8,957 nt of DNA, taken from NCBI GenBank assembly GCA_027051995.1, contig JALUFY010000162.1, positions 1 to 8,957 of the forward strand, in the 5' to 3' direction. Source of the stretch: Hyphomicrobiales bacterium. Its GTDB lineage: Bacteria > Pseudomonadota > Alphaproteobacteria > Rhizobiales > Aestuariivirgaceae. A program made the position numbers and the translations under genes. Shown here piece after piece: positions 1 through 6,540 of the stretch. How positions within the stretch are numbered: the stretch's first letter is position 1; every line of letters starts with the position of its first letter. Below the pieces are notes generated by a model. The model had not been told where the DNA came from, did not search any database, and saw only the letters and a program-made list of their open reading frames with translations.

Positions 1-54
1 CGTCATCCGCGCAATCTCGTGCCGCGCCATGATTTCCGCTCTCGCTCTGCTCAT
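1..54 (-). CDS. lutC: Probable LutC, N-terminal 18 codons only (runs off left edge)
   Basis: An ATG at 54..52 overlaps the TGA stop of lutB (53..51) in an ATGA arrangement. The frame then stays open for 18 codons to the window edge, reading MSRARAEIMARHEIARMT. A run of five G about 8 bases upstream of the ATG could serve as a weak ribosome binding site. In lut (lldEFG, ykgEFG) operons the gene after lutB is commonly lutC, a LUD-domain protein needed for L-lactate oxidation, and the short charged Arg/Ala-rich start is compatible with that. The identity rests almost wholly on position and on the coupled start, because the visible piece is too short to show any domain. Another lactate-linked gene remains possible. 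Confidence 0.5.
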   Translation of the reverse strand, partial: MSRARAEIMARHEIARMT

Positions 55-1466
55 GATTTGCGCCCCCGTGTTTTCCTGAAAATGCCGGTGAAGGTGCGCC
101 CCTCCGGCGCGGGCAGATCGCGCACGCCCGTCCAGCCGGAAAGGCCAGGCAGCCGCCGGATTGCGCCCTTGCCCGCCGCCAGCAGCTTCAGCATCCGCGC
201 GCCGGCCGCGGCTGCCAGCGCATAAAGCGCGGGATGGCGCGCCAGCCAGGCCCAGGCCTTCAGCCCGGCGCGCACCGCGGGTTTGCCATGGCCTTCCTCA
301 AAGGCCCTGAAACGCCACTTGCGGATGAGCATGGGCAGCGGAATGCGCATGGGACAGACCTCGCCGCAGCGCCCGCACATGGTGCAGGCGTCCACCATGT
401 CCGATGTTTCGCCGATGCCGTGCAACGCCGGGCTCAGCACCTCGCCCATCGGCCCCGGATAGACCCCGCCATAGGCATGTCCGCCCACCGCGCCGAACAC
501 CGGGCAGTGATTGAGGCAGGCCCCGCAGCGGATGCACCGCAGAATGTCCGAGAACGGCCCGGCGAGGATTTCCGAGCGGTTGTTGTCCAGCAGAACGATG
601 TGCATTTCTTCCGGCCCATCGATGCCGCCATCGCGCTTCGGGCCGGTGAAGAAGCTGGTGTAGCTGGTGATCTCCTGCCCCGTGGCCGAACGCGCCAGCA
701 GCCGCAGGATCAGGCTGGCGTCCTCGCGCGTGGGCACGATCTTGCCGATGCTGGAGATGACGACATGCGTTTTCGGCAAGGAGGCCGTCAGATCGCCGTT
801 GCCCTCGTTGGTGACCAGCACGGTGGAGCCGCTCTCGGCGATGAGCAGATTGGCCCCGGTGATGCCTGCATCCGCCGAGCGGAATTTCTCGCGCAGCACG
901 GCGCGCGCCTCGTTGACGAAATCGGCCTTTTCCACCAGACGGCGCCCGGCCGGCAGGGCCGCGTGCGCCTCGCGGAAGGCCGGTTCGATGTCCTTGCGCG
1001 ACAGGTGAATGGCCGGGGCGACGATGTGGCTGGGCTTTTCGCCACGCAGCTGGATGATGTATTCGCCAAGGTCGGTCTCCACCACCTCCAGCCCGGCCCG
1101 CTCCAGCGCCGCGTTGAGCTCGATCTCCTCCGACACCATCGACTTGCCCTTGGTCACGCGCCGCGCCCCGCGCGCCTTCAGGATGCCGGTGATGATGCCG
1201 TTGGCCTCTTCCGGCGTTCGCGCCAGATGCACCTTCGCCCCGGCTTTTTCAGCGTTTTCAATGAAAGCGGCGAGATAGCCGTGCAGGTTGTCCAGCACAT
1301 GGCGCTTCATCGCCGCCGCCTCGTCGCGCAGGGCGTCGAATTCGGCCAGCTTCGCCCGCGCCTTGGCCCGCTTGACGATGAACCCGCCCGGCACATTGGC
1401 CAGCGCCCTTTGCAGGCCCTCGTCCCCCAGCGCCTTCGCCGCCCGCGTCCGGAAGGAGTTGGTCAT
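51..1466 (-). CDS. lutB: Lactate utilization iron-sulfur protein LutB (LUD domain plus two 4Fe-4S motifs)
   Basis: LutB is the iron-sulfur subunit of the cytoplasmic LutABC system that oxidises L-lactate to pyruvate. Numbering from the chosen ATG (471 residues, the usual size for the family), a LUD domain covers roughly residues 70-300 and includes the stretch GANLLIAESGS and a following NEGNGD. Two ferredoxin-type clusters follow: CIRCGACLNHCP (cysteines 311, 314, 317, 321) and CTMCGRCGEVCP (361, 364, 367, 371). Each has the CxxCxxCxxxCP spacing that binds a 4Fe-4S cluster. The last ~85 residues match the usual basic LutB C-terminal extension. Start choice: a GTG at 1469 and an ATG at 1466 are both in frame. 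The GGGGAGG at 1480..1474 lies 7 bases from the ATG but only 4 from the GTG, so I prefer the ATG. The stop of lutA and this start then share one base (TGATG), suggesting coupled translation. Confidence 0.95.
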   Translation of the reverse strand: MTNSFRTRAAKALGDEGLQRALANVPGGFIVKRAKARAKLAEFDALRDEAAAMKRHVLDNLHGYLAAFIENAEKAGAKVHLARTPEEANGIITGILKARGARRVTKGKSMVSEEIELNAALERAGLEVVETDLGEYIIQLRGEKPSHIVAPAIHLSRKDIEPAFREAHAALPAGRRLVEKADFVNEARAVLREKFRSADAGITGANLLIAESGSTVLVTNEGNGDLTASLPKTHVVISSIGKIVPTREDASLILRLLARSATGQEITSYTSFFTGPKRDGGIDGPEEMHIVLLDNNRSEILAGPFSDILRCIRCGACLNHCPVFGAVGGHAYGGVYPGPMGEVLSPALHGIGETSDMVDACTMCGRCGEVCPMRIPLPMLIRKWRFRAFEEGHGKPAVRAGLKAWAWLARHPALYALAAAAGARMLKLLAAGKGAIRRLPGLSGWTGVRDLPAPEGRTFTGIFRKTRGRKS

Positions 1467-2224
1467 CACCCATCCTCCCCGATGCCCGCACCGGCCGTTC
1501 CGGCCAGCACTTCGGCGATGTGAAAGACCTTCATGGATATGCCCAGACGGCGCATGCGCCCCGCGATGTTGAGAAGGCAGCCCATGTCCGGCCCCGTCAG
1601 CACCGCCGCGCCGGAGTTTCGCGCATCCTCGGCCTTCAGCCTGGCCATGTGCCCGGAGATTTCCGGCAGCTTGACGGAGAACAGCCCGCCGAAGCCGCAG
1701 CAGGCCTCGTTATCCTCCATCTCCATCAGTTCAAGCCCCGGAATTTGCGTCAGCAGGGCGCGCGGCTGTTCCACCACACCCATTTCGCGCCGCGCCGAGC
1801 ATGAATCGTGATAGACGACGGGCCCCATGTCCCAGCGCCGCGCCAGCGGCCCGCCGCCGTGGGCGTGCAGAAACTCGCACAATTCGAAGGTTTTGGCGCT
1901 CAGGGCCCGCGCCGTCTCTTCCTCCGGCTGGCCGGCGAAGAGTTCCGGATAGTGGGCCCGCACCATGCCCGCGCAGGAGCCGGACGGGGCCACCACGTAA
2001 TCGAAGGGGGCGAAGATCGTAAGCATGCGCCGCGCCAGCGCCCGCGCGTCCGCCTCGTCCCCGGCATTGAAGGCCGACTGGCCGCAGCAGGTCTGGCCTT
2101 GCGGAACCGTAACGCGGAAGCCCGCGGCCTCGATCAGCGCCCGGGCGGCGAAGCCCGTGGAGGGCCGCATGGCGTCCACAAGGCAGGTGACGAAGAGCGC
2201 CACGGTTTTCTTTCTGCTGTTCAT
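1466..2224 (-). CDS. lutA: Lactate utilization protein LutA (two cysteine-rich CCG domains)
   Basis: LutA is the CCG-domain subunit of the LutABC L-lactate oxidation system, related to the heterodisulfide reductase and GlpC cysteine-rich domains that hold iron-sulfur centres. The 252-residue length is normal. The first domain has C14, the pair C46-C47 in QTCCGQSAFNAG, and C84 in PSGSCAGM. The second has C142 in HDSC, the pair C175-C176 in ACCGFGG, and C216 in PDMGC. GSC and MGC in place of a CxxC are normal for the LutA branch. The ATG at 2224 follows AAGGAG (2235..2230) with a 5-base spacer, a good ribosome binding site. It lies 38 bases after the regulator gene on the same strand, so the regulator, lutA, lutB and lutC probably share a transcript, although a separate lutA promoter inside the regulator gene cannot be excluded. 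Confidence 0.95.
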   Translation of the reverse strand: MNSRKKTVALFVTCLVDAMRPSTGFAARALIEAAGFRVTVPQGQTCCGQSAFNAGDEADARALARRMLTIFAPFDYVVAPSGSCAGMVRAHYPELFAGQPEEETARALSAKTFELCEFLHAHGGGPLARRWDMGPVVYHDSCSARREMGVVEQPRALLTQIPGLELMEMEDNEACCGFGGLFSVKLPEISGHMARLKAEDARNSGAAVLTGPDMGCLLNIAGRMRRLGISMKVFHIAEVLAGTAGAGIGEDG

Positions 2225-2262
2225 GACGGCTCCTTGCCGCTCGCCGGGCGGATGCGCGCGCG

Positions 2263-3063
2263 TCAGCTGGAGCGCGAGCGGCGGGTTCTGGGGCTTTCCA
2301 TCAGTTCGAGCCGCCGTTTGGCTTCCCGTTCGTGTTTTTCGGCCATTTCCGCCTCGCGCATGACGCCTTCCATGTAAACCATGTGGCCGCGCGCCTCCTG
2401 CGCGGCGCGGCCGGGATCGCCGGACATGACGGCGTCGTAGATGGCCTTGTGCTTCTCGAACAGATACATCCCGTGGGCGCCGTATTTGGCCGCCAGCTCG
2501 CGGTTGTAGAACACCCCTTCCGCCAGCATGGTGAACACCGAGCGCAGGGTCTGGATGAGCATCAGGTTGTGCGAGGCTTCGGCTATGGCCATGTGCAGAT
2601 CGACGTCCAGCTTGGCCTCCACTTCGCGGTTGTCGGCCCTGGCGGCCTTTTCCATCTCGGTGATGATGCGGGTGAGGATTTTCCGGTCGGTGTCCGTGGC
2701 CCGCTTGGCCGCCCAGCGCGCCGCGATGGCCTCGATCTCGCCCCGGTATTCGAGAAAGTCATGGGTGGCGCGCGCGTGCCGCGAGAACAGATCGACCATC
2801 GGCTTGGAGAACATCGACCCCATGATGTCGGCCACGAAGGTGCCGCCGCCGTGGCGGGCGGTGAGCAGCCCGCGATTGATCAGCTCCGCGATGGCCTCGC
2901 GCACCGTGGGGCGCGAAACCTCCATCGTCCCGGCCAGCTCGCGCTCGCCCGGCAGCCTGTCGCCGGGGCGCAGGGCGCCTTCCAGAATGCGCTCTTCGAT
3001 CTGGCGCGCCACCTCGGCGGACACCTTGCGCTGGTCAATGCGCGAAAACACCGTGTTGCCCAT
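2263..3063 (-). CDS. GntR-family (FadR/FCD subfamily) transcriptional regulator, LutR/LldR-like
   Basis: This is a DNA-binding repressor or activator of 266 residues. The N-terminal winged helix-turn-helix spans about residues 14-77 and includes the typical GntR stretches LRPGDRLPGERELA and VSRPTVREAIAEL, with a wing ending GGGTFVA. The C-terminal FCD ligand domain follows, with the metal-binding residues usual for this group: D153 and H157 in LDVDLHMAIAEASHN, H205 in EKHKAIYDA, and H227 in RGHM. Such domains sense small carboxylates, and LutR and LldR of lactate operons belong to this subfamily. The tail (after ~245) is Arg/Glu-rich and likely disordered. Start: a TTG at 3090 is in frame, but an ATG at 3063 is preceded by AAGGAGG with a 5-base spacer, so I choose the ATG. 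Position first in the lut operon and divergent from the TRAP genes suggests control of both. The ligand is not known from sequence. Confidence 0.9.
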   Translation of the reverse strand: MGNTVFSRIDQRKVSAEVARQIEERILEGALRPGDRLPGERELAGTMEVSRPTVREAIAELINRGLLTARHGGGTFVADIMGSMFSKPMVDLFSRHARATHDFLEYRGEIEAIAARWAAKRATDTDRKILTRIITEMEKAARADNREVEAKLDVDLHMAIAEASHNLMLIQTLRSVFTMLAEGVFYNRELAAKYGAHGMYLFEKHKAIYDAVMSGDPGRAAQEARGHMVYMEGVMREAEMAEKHEREAKRRLELMESPRTRRSRSS

Positions 3064-3096
3064 CTCCTCCTCCTTGCTCGCATTCCCCAAGGCATA

Positions 3097-3126
3097 TCCC
3101 TATCAGCCATTGAAAGAAGGGGTCAA
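3097..3126 (-). promoter_or_regulatory. Candidate sigma-70-type promoter for the regulator-lut operon
   Basis: On the minus strand, TTGACC (3126..3121, five of six consensus bases) is followed after 18 bases by TAGGGA (3102..3097). The latter is a poor -10 match but is preceded by TG at the extended -10 position. Initiation near 3090 would give a leader of about 27 bases to the regulator ATG at 3063, long enough for its strong ribosome binding site. The short palindrome TCAAGTTTGA (3123-3132) overlaps the -35 element, which would suit autoregulation. The -10 is weak, so this is tentative. Confidence 0.3.
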
Positions 3127-3213
3127 GTTTGATAACCATTCGGAACGGCCAGACTGGCGCTGTCCGTCCCGGAGCAAATCCGCCCGGCGGAAAGCGCGCA
3201 CGGCATCGGGCCG

Positions 3214-3230
3214 CCGGAGCTGTTCTCCGG
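3214..3230. repeat. 17-bp inverted repeat CCGGAG-N5-CTCCGG, possible operator
   Basis: Two perfect 6-base arms flank a 5-base centre (CTGTT). A 17-bp dyad is a size used by FadR-type regulators, and the position just upstream of the candidate dctP promoter fits an operator. However, the arm sequence does not match the known FadR, PdhR or LldR consensus sequences, and GC-rich arms of this length arise easily by chance in such DNA. Confidence 0.25.
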
Positions 3231-3254
3231 GCATTCGCGAAAAGCACCGGACCC

Positions 3255-3283
3255 GTGACACCACGCGGCACAACAACAATACG
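3255..3283 (+). promoter_or_regulatory. Candidate sigma-70-type promoter for dctPQM
   Basis: GTGACA (3255-3260, five of six consensus bases) is separated by 17 bases from AATACG (3278-3283, three of six). Initiation near 3290 would give a leader of about 40 bases to the dctP ATG at 3331, enough to hold the purine-rich AGGGAGG at 3313-3319. The inverted repeat at 3214-3230 ends 24 bases upstream of the -35, where an activator or repressor could bind. Only the -35 and the spacing are good, so confidence is low. Confidence 0.35.
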
Positions 3284-3330
3284 GCGCGGCGGGGCGGGAA
3301 CATCAAGAGAAGAGGGAGGCGTTGCAGCCA

Positions 3331-4371
3331 ATGAAGAAGTTTTTCCTGACCGCCGCGCTTGGCGCCGCGGTGGCCATCACCGGCGCGTCCGGCGCCATGG
3401 CCGGCAAGATCCGCATGAAGATGGAGTCCACCTATCCCTCCAAGCTGGCGCAGCTTGGATCGCTGGGCAAGACCCTGGAGCACAACATCAACACCACCTC
3501 CGGCGGCACCGTCCAGGTGAAGTTCTACGAGCCCGGCGCGCTGGTGCCGCCGCTGGAGCTGTTCGACGCCATCCGCTCCGGCGCGGTTGACGCCGCCTGG
3601 TCCACCCCCGGCTACTGGCAGGGCAAGGAACCGGCGCTGGCGCTCTTCGCCTCGGTGCCCTTCGGCCCCTCGGCGGGCGAATATCTCGCCTGGATGTGGT
3701 ATGGCGGCGGCGAGAAGATGATGCAGGACATCTATCACCGCCACGGCCTGCATTCCATCACCTGCGGCGTCATCGCGCCGGAGGCCTCCGGCTGGTTCCG
3801 CAAGCCGGTGCAGTCCATCACCGATCTGAAGGGCAAGAAGATGCGCTTCTTCGGCCTCGGCGCCAAGGTGATGCAGAAGCTCGGCGTGGACACCCAGCTG
3901 CTCGCCGGCGCGGATATCTACCCGGCCCTGGAGCGCGGCGCCATCGACGCCACCGAGTTCTCCATGCCGGCCATCGACCTGAGCCTCGGCTTCTATCAGG
4001 TGGCCAAGCACTACTACTTCCCCGGCTGGCATCAGCAGTCCACCCTCTTCGAGCTTCTGCTCAACAAGAAGAAGTGGGACGCCATGGACGCCCAGCAGAA
4101 GGCCGTTCTGCAGACCGCCTGCAAGGCCAACGTGGCCATCGGCCTGGCCGAGGGCGAGGCCATTCAGTTCGGCGCGATCAAGAAGCTTCAGGCCAAGGGC
4201 GTGAAGCTGCACAGGTGGTCTGACGAGGACATCGCCCTGCTGCGCAAGACCTGGAACGAGGTAGCGGCCGAGGAAGCGGCCAAGAACGCCGACTTCAAGA
4301 AGGCCTGGGACTCCTTGCAGAAATTCCGCGCCGACTACAAGGTGTGGAAGGATTACGGTTACCTGAAGTAG
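3331..4371 (+). CDS. dctP: TRAP transporter solute-binding protein (DctP family)
   Basis: This is the periplasmic binding protein of a TRAP transporter, which delivers an organic acid to the DctQM membrane pair for sodium-coupled uptake. It has 346 residues, usual for the family. A signal peptide occupies residues 1-24 (MKKFF start, hydrophobic core, cleavage after AMA). Family features are GAVDAAWSTPGYWQGK (84-99), SVPFG (108-112), DLKGKKMRFFG with R172 (the conserved Arg that in DctP proteins pairs with the ligand carboxylate), YPALERGAIDATEF (197-210), and LGFYQVAKHYYFPGWHQ (219-235). The last is a signature shared with alpha-keto acid and lactate-type TRAP binding proteins such as TakP. 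Start: a TTG at 3322 is in frame, but it lies only 2 bases from the AGGGAGG at 3313-3319. The ATG at 3331 begins a textbook signal peptide. Divergent linkage to lut genes suggests lactate or a related 2-hydroxy or 2-oxo acid, by inference only. Confidence 0.93.
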   Translation: MKKFFLTAALGAAVAITGASGAMAGKIRMKMESTYPSKLAQLGSLGKTLEHNINTTSGGTVQVKFYEPGALVPPLELFDAIRSGAVDAAWSTPGYWQGKEPALALFASVPFGPSAGEYLAWMWYGGGEKMMQDIYHRHGLHSITCGVIAPEASGWFRKPVQSITDLKGKKMRFFGLGAKVMQKLGVDTQLLAGADIYPALERGAIDATEFSMPAIDLSLGFYQVAKHYYFPGWHQQSTLFELLLNKKKWDAMDAQQKAVLQTACKANVAIGLAEGEAIQFGAIKKLQAKGVKLHRWSDEDIALLRKTWNEVAAEEAAKNADFKKAWDSLQKFRADYKVWKDYGYLK

Positions 4372-4387
4372 GCCGCGCATTCATCCG

Positions 4388-4418
4388 CCCCGGCGGCGCG
4401 CTCCGCCGCCGGGGTTTT
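4388..4418 (+). terminator. Strong GC hairpin plus TTTT between dctP and dctQ (attenuator or processing hairpin)
   Basis: Perfect 11-base arms CCCCGGCGGCG (4388-4398) and CGCCGCCGGGG (4404-4414) enclose a 5-base loop and are followed by TTTT (4415-4418). It has the form of a rho-independent terminator with a short T-run. It lies in the 85-base gap between dctP and dctQ. If dctQM have no promoter of their own, it would act as a partial terminator or as a 3'-protecting hairpin, leaving more dctP than dctQM message. That pattern is common where a binding protein is needed in excess over its membrane subunits. Confidence 0.65.
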
Positions 4419-4456
4419 CGTGGGGTTTCATCCATCGGCAACAGGGGGAGAGGGCC

Positions 4457-5020
4457 ATGCGCGCCCTGCTCAGGTTCAGCGCCTGGCTGGACAGTCTGCT
4501 GACGTTCATCGCCAAAGCCGGCTCATGGGCCATGGTGGTGCTGATGCTCATCGTCATCTATGACGTGGGCAGCCGCTACTTCGGTCTGCCGAAGCCCTTC
4601 GGCCTGAACTCCACCATGGTTCAGGAATCCGAATACTGGGTGCACACCATTCTCTTCGCCCTGGTCATCGGCTACGCCTATACCAGACAGGCCCATGTGC
4701 GCATCGACCTGGTGCGCGACCGCCTGCCCATCAGGGCGCGCTATGTCATCGAGATTTTCGGCATCTGCGTCTTTCTGCTCACCTATGTCGCTGTCGCCTG
4801 GACATACACCCTGCGCTACGCGATGACATCCTTCGCCGAGCATGAGGTCTCCAGCGCCACCGTCGGCCTGTCCAATCTGTGGATTCTGAAATCCTTCATC
4901 CCCCTGATGTTCCTGCTCATCGGCCTGGCGGGCATTTCGCAGCTGATAAAGGCCGTCGCCGGGCTCATGGGCAAGCTGCCGCCGGAGAAAATCTCCGAAA
5001 CCCTCGGGGGTGATCTGTAA
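4457..5020 (+). CDS. dctQ: TRAP transporter small membrane subunit (DctQ family)
   Basis: The small permease subunit, 187 residues, joins DctM to form the inner-membrane part of the TRAP transporter. Four membrane spans are visible at about residues 23-42, 60-77, 97-119 and 145-170. This is the standard DctQ topology. The motif QAHVRIDLV (78-86) between spans 2 and 3 is typical of the family, as is the acidic stretch QESEYW just before span 2. GGGGGAG (4444-4450) lies 6 bases before the ATG. The stop TAA (5018-5020) shares its last A with the dctM ATG (TAATG), which indicates coupled translation and equal output of the two membrane subunits. It is separated from dctP by the hairpin at 4388-4418. 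Confidence 0.92.
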   Translation: MRALLRFSAWLDSLLTFIAKAGSWAMVVLMLIVIYDVGSRYFGLPKPFGLNSTMVQESEYWVHTILFALVIGYAYTRQAHVRIDLVRDRLPIRARYVIEIFGICVFLLTYVAVAWTYTLRYAMTSFAEHEVSSATVGLSNLWILKSFIPLMFLLIGLAGISQLIKAVAGLMGKLPPEKISETLGGDL

Positions 5021-6492
5021 TGCCGATCGAGCAACTCCTGCCGCTGCTCATGTTCGTGGGGCTCGGCGTTTTTCTCTTCTCCGGCTATCCGGTGGCCTTC
5101 ACGCTGGGCGGGGTCGGGCTGTCGTTCGCCTTCATCGCCATGATGATCGATCCCTTCCTGTTTGACTGGCCGCAGTTCTCCGCCATCCCCTCGCGCATCT
5201 ACGGGGCCATCGCCAGCAATCTGATTCTCACCGCCATTCCCATGTTCATCTTCATGGGCACCATGCTGGAGCGTTCCGGCGTGGCGCGCGACCTGCTCAA
5301 CTGCCTGCAGGTGCTGCTGCGCCGCGTGCCCGGCGGGCTGGCCCTGGCGGTGACGCTCATGGGCACCATCCTGGCGGCCACCACGGGCATCATTGGCGCC
5401 TCGGTGGTGATGATGAGCCTGCTGGCCCTGCCGGTGATGACGGCGCGCGGCTATGATCCGCGTCTGGCCACCGGCACCATCGCCGCCTCCGGCACCCTGG
5501 GCATTCTCATCCCGCCCTCCATCATGCTGGTCATCATGGCCGATCTGCTGGGCCGCTCGGTGGGCAATCTCTTCGTCGCCGCCGTCTTCCCCGGCCTCAT
5601 CCTGGCCGGGCTTTACGTGCTCTACATCATCGTGCGCACCTGGACGAAGCCGGAGCTCGCCCCGCCGCTGCCGGATGGCATCGGGCCGGAGACGGCGGGC
5701 GGCGTTCTGCTCATGGTGGTGCGTTCCTTCGTGCCGCCGGTGGTGCTGATCGCCCTGGTGCTGGGCTCCATTCTGGCCGGGCTGGCCACCCCCACCGAGG
5801 CCGCCGCCGTCGGCGCCATGGGGGCCATCCTGCTGGCCTTCGTCAATCTGGTGATCCTGCCCGCGCTGGGCGTCGAGGAAATGGATTTCACCGCGCCGGA
5901 GGATGCCGATCTGGGTGATCATGTCGAGGGCGCGGCGCTGGGCGAGAAGCTGCGCGGCTTCTGGAAGATCGTCGCCGACGTGGTTTACCGTTCGGCCCTG
6001 ACCAACGCCATGCTGTTCGGCATTTTCGTCGGCGCGACGCTGTTTTCCTATGTCTTCCGCTCGCTGGGCGGCGACGATGTGGTGGTCAACCTGGTCAATT
6101 CCTTCGGCCTGGGCTCCTGGGGCCTGCTGTTCCTGCTCATGGGCATCGTCTTCTTCCTCGGCTTCTTCTTCGACTGGATCGAGATCACCCTGATCGTCCT
6201 GCCGGTCTTTTCGCCCATCATCGCCCTGATGGATTTCGGCGATCACGTGGCCAAGAGCGAGCTGGTTTACTGGTTCGCCATCCTGCTGGCGGTCAACCTG
6301 CAAACCTCGTTTCTGACCCCGCCATTCGGCTTCGCCCTGTTCTACATGAAGGCGGTGGCCCCCAAATCCATCAGGATCCAGCAGATCTATGCCGGCATCA
6401 TCCCCTTCGTGATCCTGCAGATCATCGGCCTTCTGCTGGTCATGGCCTTCCCCGACATCGCCCTGTGGCTGCCCCGCCAGCTGCTGGACTGA
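5020..6492 (+). CDS. dctM: TRAP transporter large membrane subunit (DctM family)
   Basis: The large permease subunit carries the transport pathway and sodium sites. It has 490 residues with many hydrophobic spans from residue 5 to the C-terminus. Family signatures are GILIPPSIMLVI (161-172), ATPTEAAAVGA (256-266) and FLTPPFGFALFYMKAVAP (431-448). Two hairpin-like hydrophobic regions, ILAATTGIIGASVVMMSLL and the 431-448 stretch, match the inverted-repeat design of these elevator transporters. It is longer than the roughly 425-430 residues common for DctM. Much of the excess is a hydrophilic, acidic loop near 285-325 (EEMDF, APEDADLGD, EGAALGEKLRGFW) between two spans, a variation also found in some longer DctM proteins. 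GGGGG (5006-5010) sits 9 bases before the ATG at the end of dctQ. No clear terminator follows the stop. Confidence 0.94.
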   Translation: MPIEQLLPLLMFVGLGVFLFSGYPVAFTLGGVGLSFAFIAMMIDPFLFDWPQFSAIPSRIYGAIASNLILTAIPMFIFMGTMLERSGVARDLLNCLQVLLRRVPGGLALAVTLMGTILAATTGIIGASVVMMSLLALPVMTARGYDPRLATGTIAASGTLGILIPPSIMLVIMADLLGRSVGNLFVAAVFPGLILAGLYVLYIIVRTWTKPELAPPLPDGIGPETAGGVLLMVVRSFVPPVVLIALVLGSILAGLATPTEAAAVGAMGAILLAFVNLVILPALGVEEMDFTAPEDADLGDHVEGAALGEKLRGFWKIVADVVYRSALTNAMLFGIFVGATLFSYVFRSLGGDDVVVNLVNSFGLGSWGLLFLLMGIVFFLGFFFDWIEITLIVLPVFSPIIALMDFGDHVAKSELVYWFAILLAVNLQTSFLTPPFGFALFYMKAVAPKSIRIQQIYAGIIPFVILQIIGLLLVMAFPDIALWLPRQLLD

Positions 6493-6540
6493 TTCCACAG
6501 GCGGTTTGGACGCCAGTCAGTTCCGGGGTATCCATGGCTG

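Larger units (their letters stand above)
3064..3330. promoter_or_regulatory. Divergent control region between the lut operon and the TRAP operon
   Basis: These 267 bases separate the starts of the regulator (minus) and dctP (plus) and have no convincing gene. Open frames that cross it are shadows or upstream extensions of flanking genes. It must hold the start signals for dctPQM and probably those for the regulator-lut operon. I see the palindrome TCAA-GT-TTGA (3123-3132), TCCGC-CCG-GCGGA (3179-3191), CCGGAG-N5-CTCCGG (3214-3230), and weak promoter candidates facing each way. I do not see a clean TGGT-N3-ACCA operator of the PdhR/LldR type, so the site used by the neighbouring regulator remains open. 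Confidence 0.7.

Noticed and set aside
234..1523. A 429-residue open frame on the plus strand opposite lutB
   Set aside because: Rich in Arg, Gln, His and Ala with no domain. It is a shadow of lutB, whose two 4Fe-4S motifs are unambiguous.
2332..3132. A 266-residue open frame on the plus strand opposite the GntR regulator
   Set aside because: No domain; the minus strand encodes a full winged-helix plus FCD regulator with a strong ribosome binding site.
3179..3191. Palindrome TCCGC-CCG-GCGGA in the control region
   Set aside because: Five-base GC-rich arms are common by chance in such DNA, and it is not placed over either candidate promoter, so I did not list it as an operator.
3103..4380. 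A 425-residue open frame on the minus strand covering dctP and the control region
   Set aside because: Low-complexity Leu/Gly/His-rich translation with no recognisable domain. It lies antisense to dctP, which has a signal peptide and DctP motifs.
4816..6498. A 560-residue open frame on the minus strand opposite dctM, longer than dctM itself
   Set aside because: Its product is an implausible run of Gln, His, Asp, Glu and Gly with no hydrophobic core. It is what the reverse strand of a GC-rich membrane-protein gene reads like. DctM carries clear family motifs and a coupled start.
6506..6534. Possible promoter TTGGAC-N17-TATCCA just before the excalibur gene, which would make its mRNA nearly leaderless
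   Set aside because: Each element matches only three of six consensus bases, no better than expected by chance. The gene may instead be read from the TRAP operon, as no terminator is seen after dctM.
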